Shown piece by piece: positions 1-7,860 of a DNA stretch of 11,698 bases. The notes beneath the pieces are model-generated. The model worked only from the letters and a program-made list of their open reading frames with translations, made no database searches and was not told the origin of the DNA. Origin of the DNA: Candidatus Aenigmatarchaeota archaeon (lineage in GTDB: Archaea; Aenigmatarchaeota; Aenigmatarchaeia; Aenigmatarchaeales; Aenigmatarchaeaceae); assembly GCA_028715225.1 (NCBI GenBank), contig JAQUSH010000012.1:1-11698 (forward strand), read 5' to 3'. The position numbers and the translations under genes are program-made. Position 1 is the first letter of the stretch; each line of letters begins with the position of its first letter.

Positions 1-3000
1 AAACATGTTTGCAAGCATTGAGTATAATGCTGCTTCATATAGCATGTCTACTGGGCTTATTATTGATATTAACGGCAGTCTTAATCCACGAATTGTTGAT
101 GTCCAGAATATTTGCTGCGCTAAATCGTATGCTGACTGATAATCACAATTGAAATATGCCTCTTTTGCATTTTTTAGGATTTCTTCTAGTTCTGCTGATG
201 GGTTTGCTGATAATCTCTGCTCGCTGTTTATGATTGCGTCTAAAGCTAGCTGCTGTATCTGCGATGATTTAAATCCTGCTATCATGTATGGTGTTGAACC
301 TATCTTACCGCAGATTTGGTTTCCGTATTGTGTTATGTTTGTTAATGGTTTCCATTCTCCGTTGAATGAATAGATTGAGATTGTTTTTAGATCTACATTC
401 TCTGTATCAAAGCATAGGTATGCATTGTCTACTGATACGTTTATTTCATATGCATTGATGTATGACTGATTGCATAACAATAATTTGTATTGGTTTGGAT
501 CTATCTTTGATATATTGTATACTGTTGCATTTCCTCCATACATGTTTAATCTTACTCCTTTGTCTACTATAATTGACAATCCGCCTGATGGAAGAGCTGT
601 TTGCTCTCCTATTATTACTTCCTCTACTGGTATTTCTTCTTCTGTGTCAGTTGGATCTGATATTGGTTCTGGATGAGGCATTACTGGTCTTGTAATTGGA
701 AGGTCATATCCACCTCCTCCAACAATTGTTGATGCCTTTGTGAAGTTGATTATGTAATCATCTGTGTTGTAGTTTCCTAAAGTGTCATTGCATTTGATTG
801 TGTAATTGTATGTTGTTGCTGCTAAGGTTTCGATTGTCCAGTTGTGCAATGTTCCCCAGGCAGTGTTTGTGTTTGAATCCATTGCTGTGTATGCTAGATT
901 TGAGGATGAGTAGCGGCAAGTTGCGTTCTCGTTAGTTGTTAGAGACATTGTTACTGATATAGACGTGATTGAATCTGTTGGGGAACCAGCTGAACGGACT
1001 GGTGCAGTTGTTTCTGTTGTGAAATTGATTAAATTGGTTGTATAATTTCTTCCGTAAGTATCGTTACATGTAAATGAAATATTGTGACTACCGTCTGCAA
1101 TTCCAGAAATACTCAAGTACCAGTTACCAGTAGCATTTGTCATTGTTTGATTTTCAGTTGAATTCATTGATACGCCACACCAAGATGCTGCTTCACTGGT
1201 TGTTATGTTTGCCCAAAATGGTGCTGAAAATGTTGAATTTAATGGATATTGTATTGTTATTATCATTGGTGTTTGTTCTTCAAAGACTGCGAAGAATCCA
1301 TTCAATGCTGTATCGGTTATATTTTTGTATGCGTAATTATCTACTTGGTTAACCTCAGATGAAACATATCTCCAGGCTGCTACTTCTGATGCATTATATC
1401 TATATACACCAAGATTAGATTCGTTGAATACTGCCGATTCATTATATGTTAAATTCAAATATACCCAGAATGCCGTTTCTCCAAAGTTACTACCAGTAAC
1501 ATTTAGATAAGAATAATCCAATTTTAATAAGCCAGTAGTATTTGTTGGTAGATTAACATCTCGTATTTCTGCTAAACGAACATTGTGTAATATGAAGCTA
1601 GCATCTGTTAAATTAAAACTATGATTATATACTGTTGAATATTCATCTATTTGTTCGTTTCTATCCCAAAAATCAGCTGATGTAAAATTCCAACCCCTAT
1701 TGCCAGTGTAATTGCTATTTGGTGCTTCATCGTGGTGGAAACCATATTCACCCCCCGATACATTGTTATATCTTACTATTTGGGCTCCGGGGTCATGCAA
1801 TCTAATGTTATTAAATGCATTGTTTTCAGCCACATTATAATCTACATAATTATCATAAACATGATGTATCCATATTCCTATTGACACATCTGGCGTATAA
1901 GTATATCGAACTGTATTATATGAAACATTTACTTTTCCCTGCGCAGTATTTCCAGAATCACACTCAACAGCTATTCCATACAGCGAATTAGAGCTTAAAG
2001 TATTGTTGTATATTACAGAATGATTTGAACTTCCAGTTGCTGCTTCTGTAATATCGATTCCAGTACTACTTCCTACAACATTATTAAATTTAATCATTGT
2101 CGACTGTGAATTTCTAACATAAATTCCCATATCTGCAACAGAATTTGCATCATTATATTGAATTGTATTATTTGGTGATGAATCTACCCTAACACCACTC
2201 GAAGTTAGTGAATTAAAGGTATTATTTGTAATTGTATTGAATGTTGATGATGATACTAATTCTACTCCTTTTGTAAGTGTTGGTAAAAATTCGTTGCCAA
2301 TTATGGTATTGTAATCGGCACCAGTCATATAGATTCCTGTTCCAGAGTTTGATATGTTATAAAATGTATTATTTGAAATCGTATTGGAGTCACTTAAAAT
2401 ATTTACTCCTCTTCCACCAAGATAATCTGTTACAAACGTATTGTTATTTATCGTATTGTAATGGGCAGTTGATTCAGCAAGAATCCCACGTCTAGAAGAT
2501 GACGTAGAAATCATTGAGTTATTTTCAATTAAGTTAGATTCTGTAAGTATATACATATCATAATAATTTGTATTGAATGAATTTTTTATGAAAGAATTAT
2601 TATTTCCAGTCACGGCATATATTCCGTATCTTGTCATTGAATCAAATGTATTGTTTCTTATTATAACATATCCACCGTCTCTTATTGATATTCCATTTCT
2701 TGAATAATTAAAAACACTATTTTCAACAGTTGAACCAGGGTTATTTATTTCAACACCACTTTCATACTGATTGTCACTCCAGCCAGCATAAGAAACTACA
2801 GAATTATTAATAATCATAAGCCCACCAACATCATCCTGGATAGTATAATCATTTCCACCGCTTGATTGATAAGAAAATATATATGAATTGTTTATTGTTA
2901 GATTTCCGGTTGAATAAATATATCCTCCGTTTGGTGTTGTGACATCAAAACCAATTGTAAAGTTTTCAAATGTTAAATTACCATAATTTTCTATTTCTCC

Positions 3001-4725
3001 AGTGCCATCATAAGAATCAGTTACAGAAATAATAGTATCATTACATCTTAGATTCTCTCCGAGATTAACTATTATTCCAGAATATGTTAATCCCGCTTCG
3101 TCTGTTATGTTTATTCCGGTATTGTTTTCATATCTACAATCAAAATTATTTAATTCAAAAACACCAAAATCTGAAAATGATGATATATTGTAATTTACAA
3201 TATTGTTTACAGTATCTACTGTTGATGGTAGTGCTGACCATATACCTCCAGAATATCTATGAAGCATTAGATTATCCTCACTTGAAATATCAGTAGTATT
3301 ATATGTTAAATTTAAATCAATCCATGGACTTCCACCAAGAGAACTTATTGTAAGATAGCTTCTTCCATTTCCTATACGTTCTGTAGTAACTGCTGTTGGA
3401 TTAGACTGATTAGTAATAGATAGGGATCCTAATAATACGAAAGAAAGTTCGACATTATCTATTGTGTTGTTATATCCAAAAATCATACTACTTGTGTCTG
3501 CTGAATATATAGAAGTTCCTGAACCAATTGGCGAAAAAGTATTATTAATTAATTGCGTGTTGTTTCCGCTATCACTTCTTATTCCTATCCCATAATATGT
3601 ACTTAAATTATTATATGATATTATATTATTGTCTGAACTAATAATTCTTATATGCGCACTTGAACCCCCCACAGTATAATATATTGTATTGTTTGTTACC
3701 GTATTATTGTCAGCGTCAATATTAAATACTACACCAAATGTTATTTCACTAAATGAATTGTTTTTAATAGTATTATTAGTCGAAAACGCTTGTAACATAA
3801 CACCCGAAGAATCTGTTCCAGTTAAATTAAAAAACGTATTATTTTCTATAGTATTATTTACAGAATAATTATATAACAGCACCCCATATTGATGATTTTG
3901 GTCCTTTGTTTTATAAACTGTATTATTTGCAAACGTATTATTTATTGCATTCCAGCCATAATTTGCATGATGAACATCAATTATTGTATTATTAAATATT
4001 GTATTATTTGAACCGCCCCATAAATTTGTAACAATTGCACCACCACCGAATTCTGATAATTTATTTCCAACAACTGTATTATTTTCTGCCCAACAGTGTG
4101 ATGTATTCCAGAAATTTATACCCCATGACGCGTTTACTTCAAATGTATTATTTATCAAACGTGTGCTATCTGTTTCAATTCTTAAACCATGAAATCTGGT
4201 CCACTCTGGTTGCCAACCAGTAGTATAATCAGAACGATTGTTGCATCCAACATTTCTATAGAAAGAACTGGTTGATTGGAAAGTTGACCCGCGGAATGCA
4301 ACCATTTCATAGCCGCACCAGAAATTATTATTATCCCATGATTCATTGGCTGTGATATTTGTGTAGTTAGTTATATTCAGCTTTCCTCCTGAATAAACAT
4401 GAATATATGTTGAGGTTGTGTTAAGATTGTAACCTGAATTTCCGTTCCACCAGGAATCATACGGAGTTGTATTCGTAAGATTAACAAGCATATCAACGTC
4501 AGAAAGAGTCAGGTTACCATAAACTGTCAAATTGCCTGTTAGATTTAGTGTTACATTTGTACATGATAAGTTCGTACCAGTTGTGATGTTCCAAGCACCA
4601 CCAATATAACTGTAGTTTCCAACATTAGATATTGCTCCAGCAGATGTGATATTATAGCAATCCCATGCGAACCCAGAAGTGGATAAGATAGATAATACAA
4701 ATATGAATAATAGTAGTTTTTTCAT
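1..4725 (-). CDS. Giant secreted beta-helix (NosD/PbH1-like) surface protein, C-terminus cut by window edge
   Basis: A single frame runs from ATG at 4725 to base 1 with no stop; I checked it triplet by triplet, giving 1575 codons. Residues 1-20 are a Sec-type signal peptide (MKKLLLFIFVLSILSTSGFA). A head segment with two Cys (about 22-80) is followed by Asn-rich right-handed beta-helix rungs (about 130-435) with the recurring pattern N-N-T-[IVF]-x-N-N, then a beta-sandwich-like module (456-524). Head, beta-helix and module then recur (about 527-1150). Two Ig-like domains follow, with Cys pairs 1183/1220 and 1270/1312, then a Gly/Pro/Glu linker (1336-1375), a third sandwich-like module (up to 1485) and a helical region that leaves the window. 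The protein probably sits on the cell surface, as an adhesin, S-layer-associated protein or polysaccharide-binding protein. Roughly ninety N-x-S/T sequons suggest heavy N-glycosylation. A weak Shine-Dalgarno (AAGGGG) precedes the start. It lies 20 bases downstream of the ATPase gene, probably in one operon. Its exact ligand cannot be told from sequence. Confidence 0.93.
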   Translation of the reverse strand, partial: MKKLLLFIFVLSILSTSGFAWDCYNITSAGAISNVGNYSYIGGAWNITTGTNLSCTNVTLNLTGNLTVYGNLTLSDVDMLVNLTNTTPYDSWWNGNSGYNLNTTSTYIHVYSGGKLNITNYTNITANESWDNNNFWCGYEMVAFRGSTFQSTSSFYRNVGCNNRSDYTTGWQPEWTRFHGLRIETDSTRLINNTFEVNASWGINFWNTSHCWAENNTVVGNKLSEFGGGAIVTNLWGGSNNTIFNNTIIDVHHANYGWNAINNTFANNTVYKTKDQNHQYGVLLYNYSVNNTIENNTFFNLTGTDSSGVMLQAFSTNNTIKNNSFSEITFGVVFNIDADNNTVTNNTIYYTVGGSSAHIRIISSDNNIISYNNLSTYYGIGIRSDSGNNTQLINNTFSPIGSGTSIYSADTSSMIFGYNNTIDNVELSFVLLGSLSITNQSNPTAVTTERIGNGRSYLTISSLGGSPWIDLNLTYNTTDISSEDNLMLHRYSGGIWSALPSTVDTVNNIVNYNISSFSDFGVFELNNFDCRYENNTGINITDEAGLTYSGIIVNLGENLRCNDTIISVTDSYDGTGEIENYGNLTFENFTIGFDVTTPNGGYIYSTGNLTINNSYIFSYQSSGGNDYTIQDDVGGLMIINNSVVSYAGWSDNQYESGVEINNPGSTVENSVFNYSRNGISIRDGGYVIIRNNTFDSMTRYGIYAVTGNNNSFIKNSFNTNYYDMYILTESNLIENNSMISTSSSRRGILAESTAHYNTINNNTFVTDYLGGRGVNILSDSNTISNNTFYNISNSGTGIYMTGADYNTIIGNEFLPTLTKGVELVSSSTFNTITNNTFNSLTSSGVRVDSSPNNTIQYNDANSVADMGIYVRNSQSTMIKFNNVVGSSTGIDITEAATGSSNHSVIYNNTLSSNSLYGIAVECDSGNTAQGKVNVSYNTVRYTYTPDVSIGIWIHHVYDNYVDYNVAENNAFNNIRLHDPGAQIVRYNNVSGGEYGFHHDEAPNSNYTGNRGWNFTSADFWDRNEQIDEYSTVYNHSFNLTDASFILHNVRLAEIRDVNLPTNTTGLLKLDYSYLNVTGSNFGETAFWVYLNLTYNESAVFNESNLGVYRYNASEVAAWRYVSSEVNQVDNYAYKNITDTALNGFFAVFEEQTPMIITIQYPLNSTFSAPFWANITTSEAASWCGVSMNSTENQTMTNATGNWYLSISGIADGSHNISFTCNDTYGRNYTTNLINFTTETTAPVRSAGSPTDSITSISVTMSLTTNENATCRYSSSNLAYTAMDSNTNTAWGTLHNWTIETLAATTYNYTIKCNDTLGNYNTDDYIINFTKASTIVGGGGYDLPITRPVMPHPEPISDPTDTEEEIPVEEVIIGEQTALPSGGLSIIVDKGVRLNMYGGNATVYNISKIDPNQYKLLLCNQSYINAYEINVSVDNAYLCFDTENVDLKTISIYSFNGEWKPLTNITQYGNQICGKIGSTPYMIAGFKSSQIQQLALDAIINSEQRLSANPSAELEEILKNAKEAYFNCDYQSAYDLAQQIFWTSTIRGLRLPLISIISPVDMLYEAALYSMLANMF
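271..420 (-). repeat. More distant third sandwich-like module (residues about 1436-1485)
   Basis: The segment contains I-Y-S-F-N-G-x-W-K-P-L-T-N and ends Y-M-I-A-G-F. That matches the Tyr/Trp/turn/aromatic-strand layout of the two earlier modules, but with low identity and two extra Cys (in YLCFD and QICGK). Homology is suggested, not shown. Confidence 0.45.
1276..1512 (-). repeat. Beta-sandwich-like module, copy 2 (residues 1072-1150 of the giant protein)
   Basis: This segment closes the second beta-helix block. It shares with copy 1 the LNLTYN strand, N-L-G-V-Y-R-Y, a Trp, S-S-E-V-N-Q-V-D-N and the end F-A-V-F-E. It leads directly into two Ig-like domains. Confidence 0.75.
3154..3360 (-). 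repeat. Beta-sandwich-like module, copy 1 (residues 456-524 of the giant protein)
   Basis: This segment closes the first beta-helix block. It contains LNLTYN, then N-L-x-[LV]-x-R-Y, a Trp, S-x-V-(D/N)-x-V-(N/D)-N, and ends F-G-V-F-E. The same landmarks recur in the same order at 1276-1512, so the two are diverged protein-level copies. They are not obvious repeats at the DNA level. Confidence 0.75.
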
Positions 4726-4745
4726 TCAAACCCCTTACAAACATA

Positions 4746-6311
4746 TTATTTAGACTGCTTAATAAACTTTGTTTTATTCTTCTTGTATTCTGAAATTGCA
4801 TTAGCAACTTCCTTATAGTCCTTTACACCTTTCTTAACCAGCATATCTAACACTTTCTTCCTATTTTCCAAGTCTTTCTGAAGATCTTCTAATTGAATGC
4901 CCTTTTTCTGAGATATACTCTGAAGTAACCAAGAATAACCACGCTTTTCAAAGTCATCTGTAGCTGGCAGCCATGAATAAGCCCGATTTGTTCTGGCGTT
5001 TCCATTAGGATCAACTGCCTCTATCTCTACTACTTCTTTTAGTCTACGTGCAGACTCGCCTTTCTCTTTAGAGTGAACCATAATCAATACCAAATCTAGT
5101 GTTTCTATCAGTGAAGGTGATAAACTAATAGGTGGTGTTTCTAGTCTGTGTATGACATCTTCAACCTTTCCAGCATGCATCGTACCTATGCTTGGCATTC
5201 CTGCTGCCATACCCTGGAACATAACATAAGCTTCTTTTCCTCTTACTTCACCGACTATGACATAATCAGGAGACTGTCTGAATGACTCTTTAAGCAAATC
5301 AAACATTGTTACCTCGCCGTATTCTTTAGTGAAACCTACACGAGTAACGGAAGGTATCCAGTTCTCGTGTGGAAGCTGGAGTTCACGCGTGTCTTCTACA
5401 GAGATTATTTTAGCTGTCTTAGGAATGAACATAGACAATACATTTAACAGGGATGTTTTACCTGTTCCTGTTCCTCCGGCTATTAATATAGATGTTCCAG
5501 ATTCAACTGCTAACCATAGATAAGCTAAAACTTCAGAGCTGACTGTTTTGTTTTTAATTATATCGATTGGTGAAAATGGTATTTCTCTGAACTTTCTGAT
5601 TGTGAATGTAGGACCGTGAGTAGTTATGTCTTTAGAGAACGAAGCCTGAATTCTTGATCCGTCTGGCAACGAACCATCCAGTAACGGCTCAGCATATGAA
5701 ATGAATCTTCCGCATCTTTCAGCCATTTTAACAATGAATTCTTTTAGTTCAGACTCATCTTTGTAAATTATGTTTGTTTCAAGTGAGCCGTATTTTCTAT
5801 GAATTATGTATAATGGCACATTTACTCCATTGCAGCTGATATCTTCTATGTAAGGATCGCTGAACAGAGCTTCAATGTCGTTCAAACCTATAAAATCTCT
5901 GTAAATATAATACATTATTTTCTGATATAATTTGTTGTTTAACTTTAGATTAAGCTCGTTTACAACTTTCTCAATCTGCTCTTCTAAATATTTTATTGTG
6001 TTTTCTTCGTTTTTTATTGATGTTAATTCTACATCTATTATTTCCAGCAATCCAGATATTATTTTATCATAAGTTTCTTTTTCTTTTTTAGAAAGATCTG
6101 GTTCAATCAGATTGTATTTTAATCCGCCGTTTTGTTTTATCTCAGCGTATGCAAATGGAGGTATAAGATCGTATTTTATTCTCTTTACTTTGTCTGGAAG
6201 AATGATAATATTCTTTCTTTTTCCTAACTTGAATTTTGGAAGCTTGGCTGGTTTTTTGAAAAAATCCATCTTGAACTTAGCTGCCTTTGCTTTCTTTTTC
6301 ATAACAATCAT
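4746..6311 (-). CDS. Archaeal type IV pilus / type II-IV secretion ATPase (PilB/TadA/VirB11 superfamily)
   Basis: This 521-residue cytoplasmic hexameric motor ATPase would power assembly of a pilus or secretion pseudopilus. Walker A is GGTGTGKT at residues 279-286. The Asp box is ISVEDTRELQL around E306, Walker B is DYVIVGEVRG with E355, and the His box is GTMHAG with H379. The N-terminal half has the family's PPFAYAEI and EP-x-L elements and the PYIEDISCNG segment. The first 30 residues are very Lys-rich. The start is ATG at 6311, with an alternative ATG at 6302; neither has a clear Shine-Dalgarno, so translation may depend on coupling to the pilin gene 23 bases upstream. No membrane platform protein (PilC/TadC/ArlJ type) lies in the window, so the specific system (archaellum, adhesion pilus or other) cannot be assigned. 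The C-terminal tail is rich in Lys and probably helical. Confidence 0.93.
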   Translation of the reverse strand: MIVMKKKAKAAKFKMDFFKKPAKLPKFKLGKRKNIIILPDKVKRIKYDLIPPFAYAEIKQNGGLKYNLIEPDLSKKEKETYDKIISGLLEIIDVELTSIKNEENTIKYLEEQIEKVVNELNLKLNNKLYQKIMYYIYRDFIGLNDIEALFSDPYIEDISCNGVNVPLYIIHRKYGSLETNIIYKDESELKEFIVKMAERCGRFISYAEPLLDGSLPDGSRIQASFSKDITTHGPTFTIRKFREIPFSPIDIIKNKTVSSEVLAYLWLAVESGTSILIAGGTGTGKTSLLNVLSMFIPKTAKIISVEDTRELQLPHENWIPSVTRVGFTKEYGEVTMFDLLKESFRQSPDYVIVGEVRGKEAYVMFQGMAAGMPSIGTMHAGKVEDVIHRLETPPISLSPSLIETLDLVLIMVHSKEKGESARRLKEVVEIEAVDPNGNARTNRAYSWLPATDDFEKRGYSWLLQSISQKKGIQLEDLQKDLENRKKVLDMLVKKGVKDYKEVANAISEYKKNKTKFIKQSK

Positions 6312-6334
6312 TTAGATTAACCGACTAATAAAGT

Positions 6335-6718
6335 TTAACTTGCTATGTATTTTATAACAGGTGTTTCTGCATAATTTGATGTTATTTGAACGTCTGCAGG
6401 GGATGTTACTGTAACTGGTATTGTATAGTTATTTCCTGGATTTAATTTCTGAATATCCATATTCTGATTTATTCCATTAAGATAAACATTGAAGTTTTCT
6501 AAAGGGATTGAACCGCAGTTGTTTATTGTTATGCTATCAGATGTGATATTTTGTATTCCTAAGCATGCTCTTGATCTGAAGTATTGTGTATCTTGCGCCT
6601 GCTCAGGATAGATGTCTTTTACGACCTGAGGTGCCCAGACATATAATAATCCTGCCATTGATATTCCTATCAAAAGAAGAATTATCATGACAACAAGCTG
6701 CGACATACCTTTACTCAT
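6335..6718 (-). CDS. Type IV pilin-like / archaellin-like secreted protein with class III signal peptide
   Basis: This 127-residue protein begins MSKG followed by MSQLVVMIILLLIGISMAG, a short Lys-Gly leader joined to a long hydrophobic helix. That is the layout cut by archaeal prepilin peptidase after Gly4. The rest (about 45-127) looks like a small beta-sandwich, with a C52/C68 pair that could form a disulfide, two sequons (NIT, NYT) and a VYLNG turn common in archaeal pilin-like proteins. It is the first gene of the minus-strand cluster pilin-ATPase-giant surface protein, which suggests it is a structural or minor pilin of that system. The start is ATG at 6718. A TATA box at 6740-6747 lies 22-29 bases upstream, which fits a leaderless mRNA. 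It could instead be an archaellum accessory protein; sequence alone does not separate these. Confidence 0.83.
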   Translation of the reverse strand: MSKGMSQLVVMIILLLIGISMAGLLYVWAPQVVKDIYPEQAQDTQYFRSRACLGIQNITSDSITINNCGSIPLENFNVYLNGINQNMDIQKLNPGNNYTIPVTVTSPADVQITSNYAETPVIKYIAS

Positions 6719-6726
6719 AAATTAAA

Positions 6727-6734
6727 TTTAAATT
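6727..6734 (+). promoter_or_regulatory. TATA box for taw1
   Basis: The sequence TTTAAATT lies at -30 to -23 relative to the taw1 ATG at 6757. This fits a leaderless transcript; no good Shine-Dalgarno is present. The box lies between the pilin start and the pilin TATA box, so the two promoters interleave. Confidence 0.6.
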
Positions 6735-6739
6735 CTTTG

Positions 6740-6747
6740 TATATAAA
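6740..6747 (-). promoter_or_regulatory. TATA box for the pilin-ATPase-surface protein operon
   Basis: On the minus strand this reads TTTATATA, a near-ideal archaeal TATA box. It spans positions -29 to -22 relative to the pilin ATG at 6718, so transcription would start at or next to the start codon. Confidence 0.7.
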
Positions 6748-6756
6748 GAATAGGAT

Positions 6757-7662
6757 ATGAATGACAAGAAAAGATTGGAAAAAATGGGATACCGGTTTGG
6801 CGGAAAGAACAAACATGCAGCTGTAAAAATATGCGAATGGACTCGTGAATCGCTGCGTGGAAAAGGTGTCTGCTACAAAGAGAAGTTTTACGGAATTAAA
6901 TCTCATCGTTGTCTGCAGATGGCTCCCGGAGTCAACTCTTGCAATCATAAATGCGCATTTTGTTGGAGAGATATAAATATAACAAACCCAAAATGGAACG
7001 GTCCGATAGACGAGCCAGAAGTTATCTTAAACAAACTAATTGAAGAACAAAGAAAGCTTCTGATGGGTTTCAAAGGATTTGACAAAACTGATATGAAAAA
7101 ATTCAAAGAAGCAATGGAACCAAACCAGGTTGCTATTTCCTTAGCAGGCGAACCTTGCTTATATCCAAAACTGCCAGAATTAGTTGATCTAATTAACAAT
7201 AGAAAAATGACATCATTTTTAGTAACTAACGGAACAATTCCTGAGATGGTTAAAAAGCTGGAGAAGCACCAACCTTATCAGCTGTATGTAACGCTGGCTG
7301 CTCCAAATGAAGAAATATACAAGAAAACATGCGGACCGATGATTAAAAACGGATGGAAAAAAATAATGAAAACATTGTCTCTTCTTAAGAAGTTTAAGCG
7401 AACAGTAATACGGCTGACGCTCTGCAAGAATCTAAACATGATTAATCCTGAAGAATATGCTAAAATAATAGAGAAAGCAAAACCAAAATGGATTGAATGT
7501 AAAGCATACATGAGCATAGGTTACTCAAGAGATCGTTTAGGTCCAGCTTACATGCCAACACATGAAGAGATCAAAAAATTTGCAAAAGAAATAGAAAAAC
7601 ATTCTTCTTACAAGATCGTTGGCGATCAGAAAGCTTCACGCGTCGTGTTGCTTACCGCTTGA
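6757..7662 (+). CDS. taw1: 4-demethylwyosine synthase (archaeal TYW1), radical SAM
   Basis: The enzyme converts N1-methylguanosine-37 of tRNA-Phe to 4-demethylwyosine (imG-14) using pyruvate and SAM, stabilising the reading frame during Phe decoding. At 301 residues it has normal archaeal length. The radical-SAM motif is CNHKCAFC (C62, C66, C69). Cys 26, 39 and 52 would bind the second [4Fe-4S] cluster, and K41 sits where the pyruvate Schiff-base lysine is found; as I recall, all match the numbering of the Methanocaldococcus enzyme. The segments SLAGEPCLYP, LVTNGT and TLAAPNEEIY are family hallmarks. The start is the first ATG of ATGAATGACAAG, with a leaderless-type TATA box. It is the only complete plus-strand gene. 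Its last 11 bases overlap the 3' end of rpoN on the other strand. The substrate requires m1G37, whose methyltransferase is not in the window. Confidence 0.96.
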   Translation: MNDKKRLEKMGYRFGGKNKHAAVKICEWTRESLRGKGVCYKEKFYGIKSHRCLQMAPGVNSCNHKCAFCWRDINITNPKWNGPIDEPEVILNKLIEEQRKLLMGFKGFDKTDMKKFKEAMEPNQVAISLAGEPCLYPKLPELVDLINNRKMTSFLVTNGTIPEMVKKLEKHQPYQLYVTLAAPNEEIYKKTCGPMIKNGWKKIMKTLSLLKKFKRTVIRLTLCKNLNMINPEEYAKIIEKAKPKWIECKAYMSIGYSRDRLGPAYMPTHEEIKKFAKEIEKHSSYKIVGDQKASRVVLLTA

Positions 7663-7846
7663 ACTTCATCACGTCTTTAGCAACATCTACGTGTGTTATG
7701 AAATGTGATCTGCAACAATATGATTTTATTCCTAATTCGTCTAAGACTTTCTTAGGATCTTCCCCTTCATCCACTTTCTTTTTATATGTTTCCCATAACT
7801 GCCCGATAACACGGCCGCATGACATGCATCTTACTGGAATTATCAT
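7652..7846 (-). CDS. rpoN: DNA-directed RNA polymerase subunit N
   Basis: This 64-residue zinc-binding RNA polymerase assembly subunit is homologous to eukaryotic Rpb10. It has the family start IIPVRCMSCGRVIG, the zinc ligands C7, C10, C44 and C45 (YCCR), and the central GEDPKKVLDELG segment. It is the last gene of the minus-strand operon, 12 bases after rps9. In many archaea rpoN is followed by rpoK, eno and rps2; here the convergent taw1 gene takes that place. The start is ATG at 7846, preceded by a very strong Shine-Dalgarno that overlaps the rps9 stop. The stop codon TAA lies inside taw1. Confidence 0.97.
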   Translation of the reverse strand: MIIPVRCMSCGRVIGQLWETYKKKVDEGEDPKKVLDELGIKSYCCRSHFITHVDVAKDVMKFKR

Positions 7847-7852
7847 TAAATT

Positions 7853-7860
7853 ACCTCCTT
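7853..7860 (-). promoter_or_regulatory. Strong Shine-Dalgarno for rpoN
   Basis: The minus strand reads AAGGAGGT, six bases before the rpoN ATG and overlapping the TAA stop of rps9. This points to coupled translation of the two genes. Confidence 0.8.

Noticed and set aside
2100..4100. Short AT-rich repeats such as ATTGTATTATT at loosely regular spacing, resembling an array
   Set aside because: They encode the Asn-Asn-Thr-Ile rungs of the beta-helix in frame. Intervals vary and the copies diverge, so this is neither a CRISPR array nor a DNA-level satellite.
149..4223. Several plus-strand open frames of 60-75 codons across the left third
   Set aside because: They are antisense to the verified 1575-codon frame, have biased composition and no recognisable domain, and lack consistent ribosome sites.
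6945..7517. Minus-strand open frames opposite taw1
   Set aside because: They lie entirely antisense to a well-conserved enzyme gene and have no domain signature or initiation signal.
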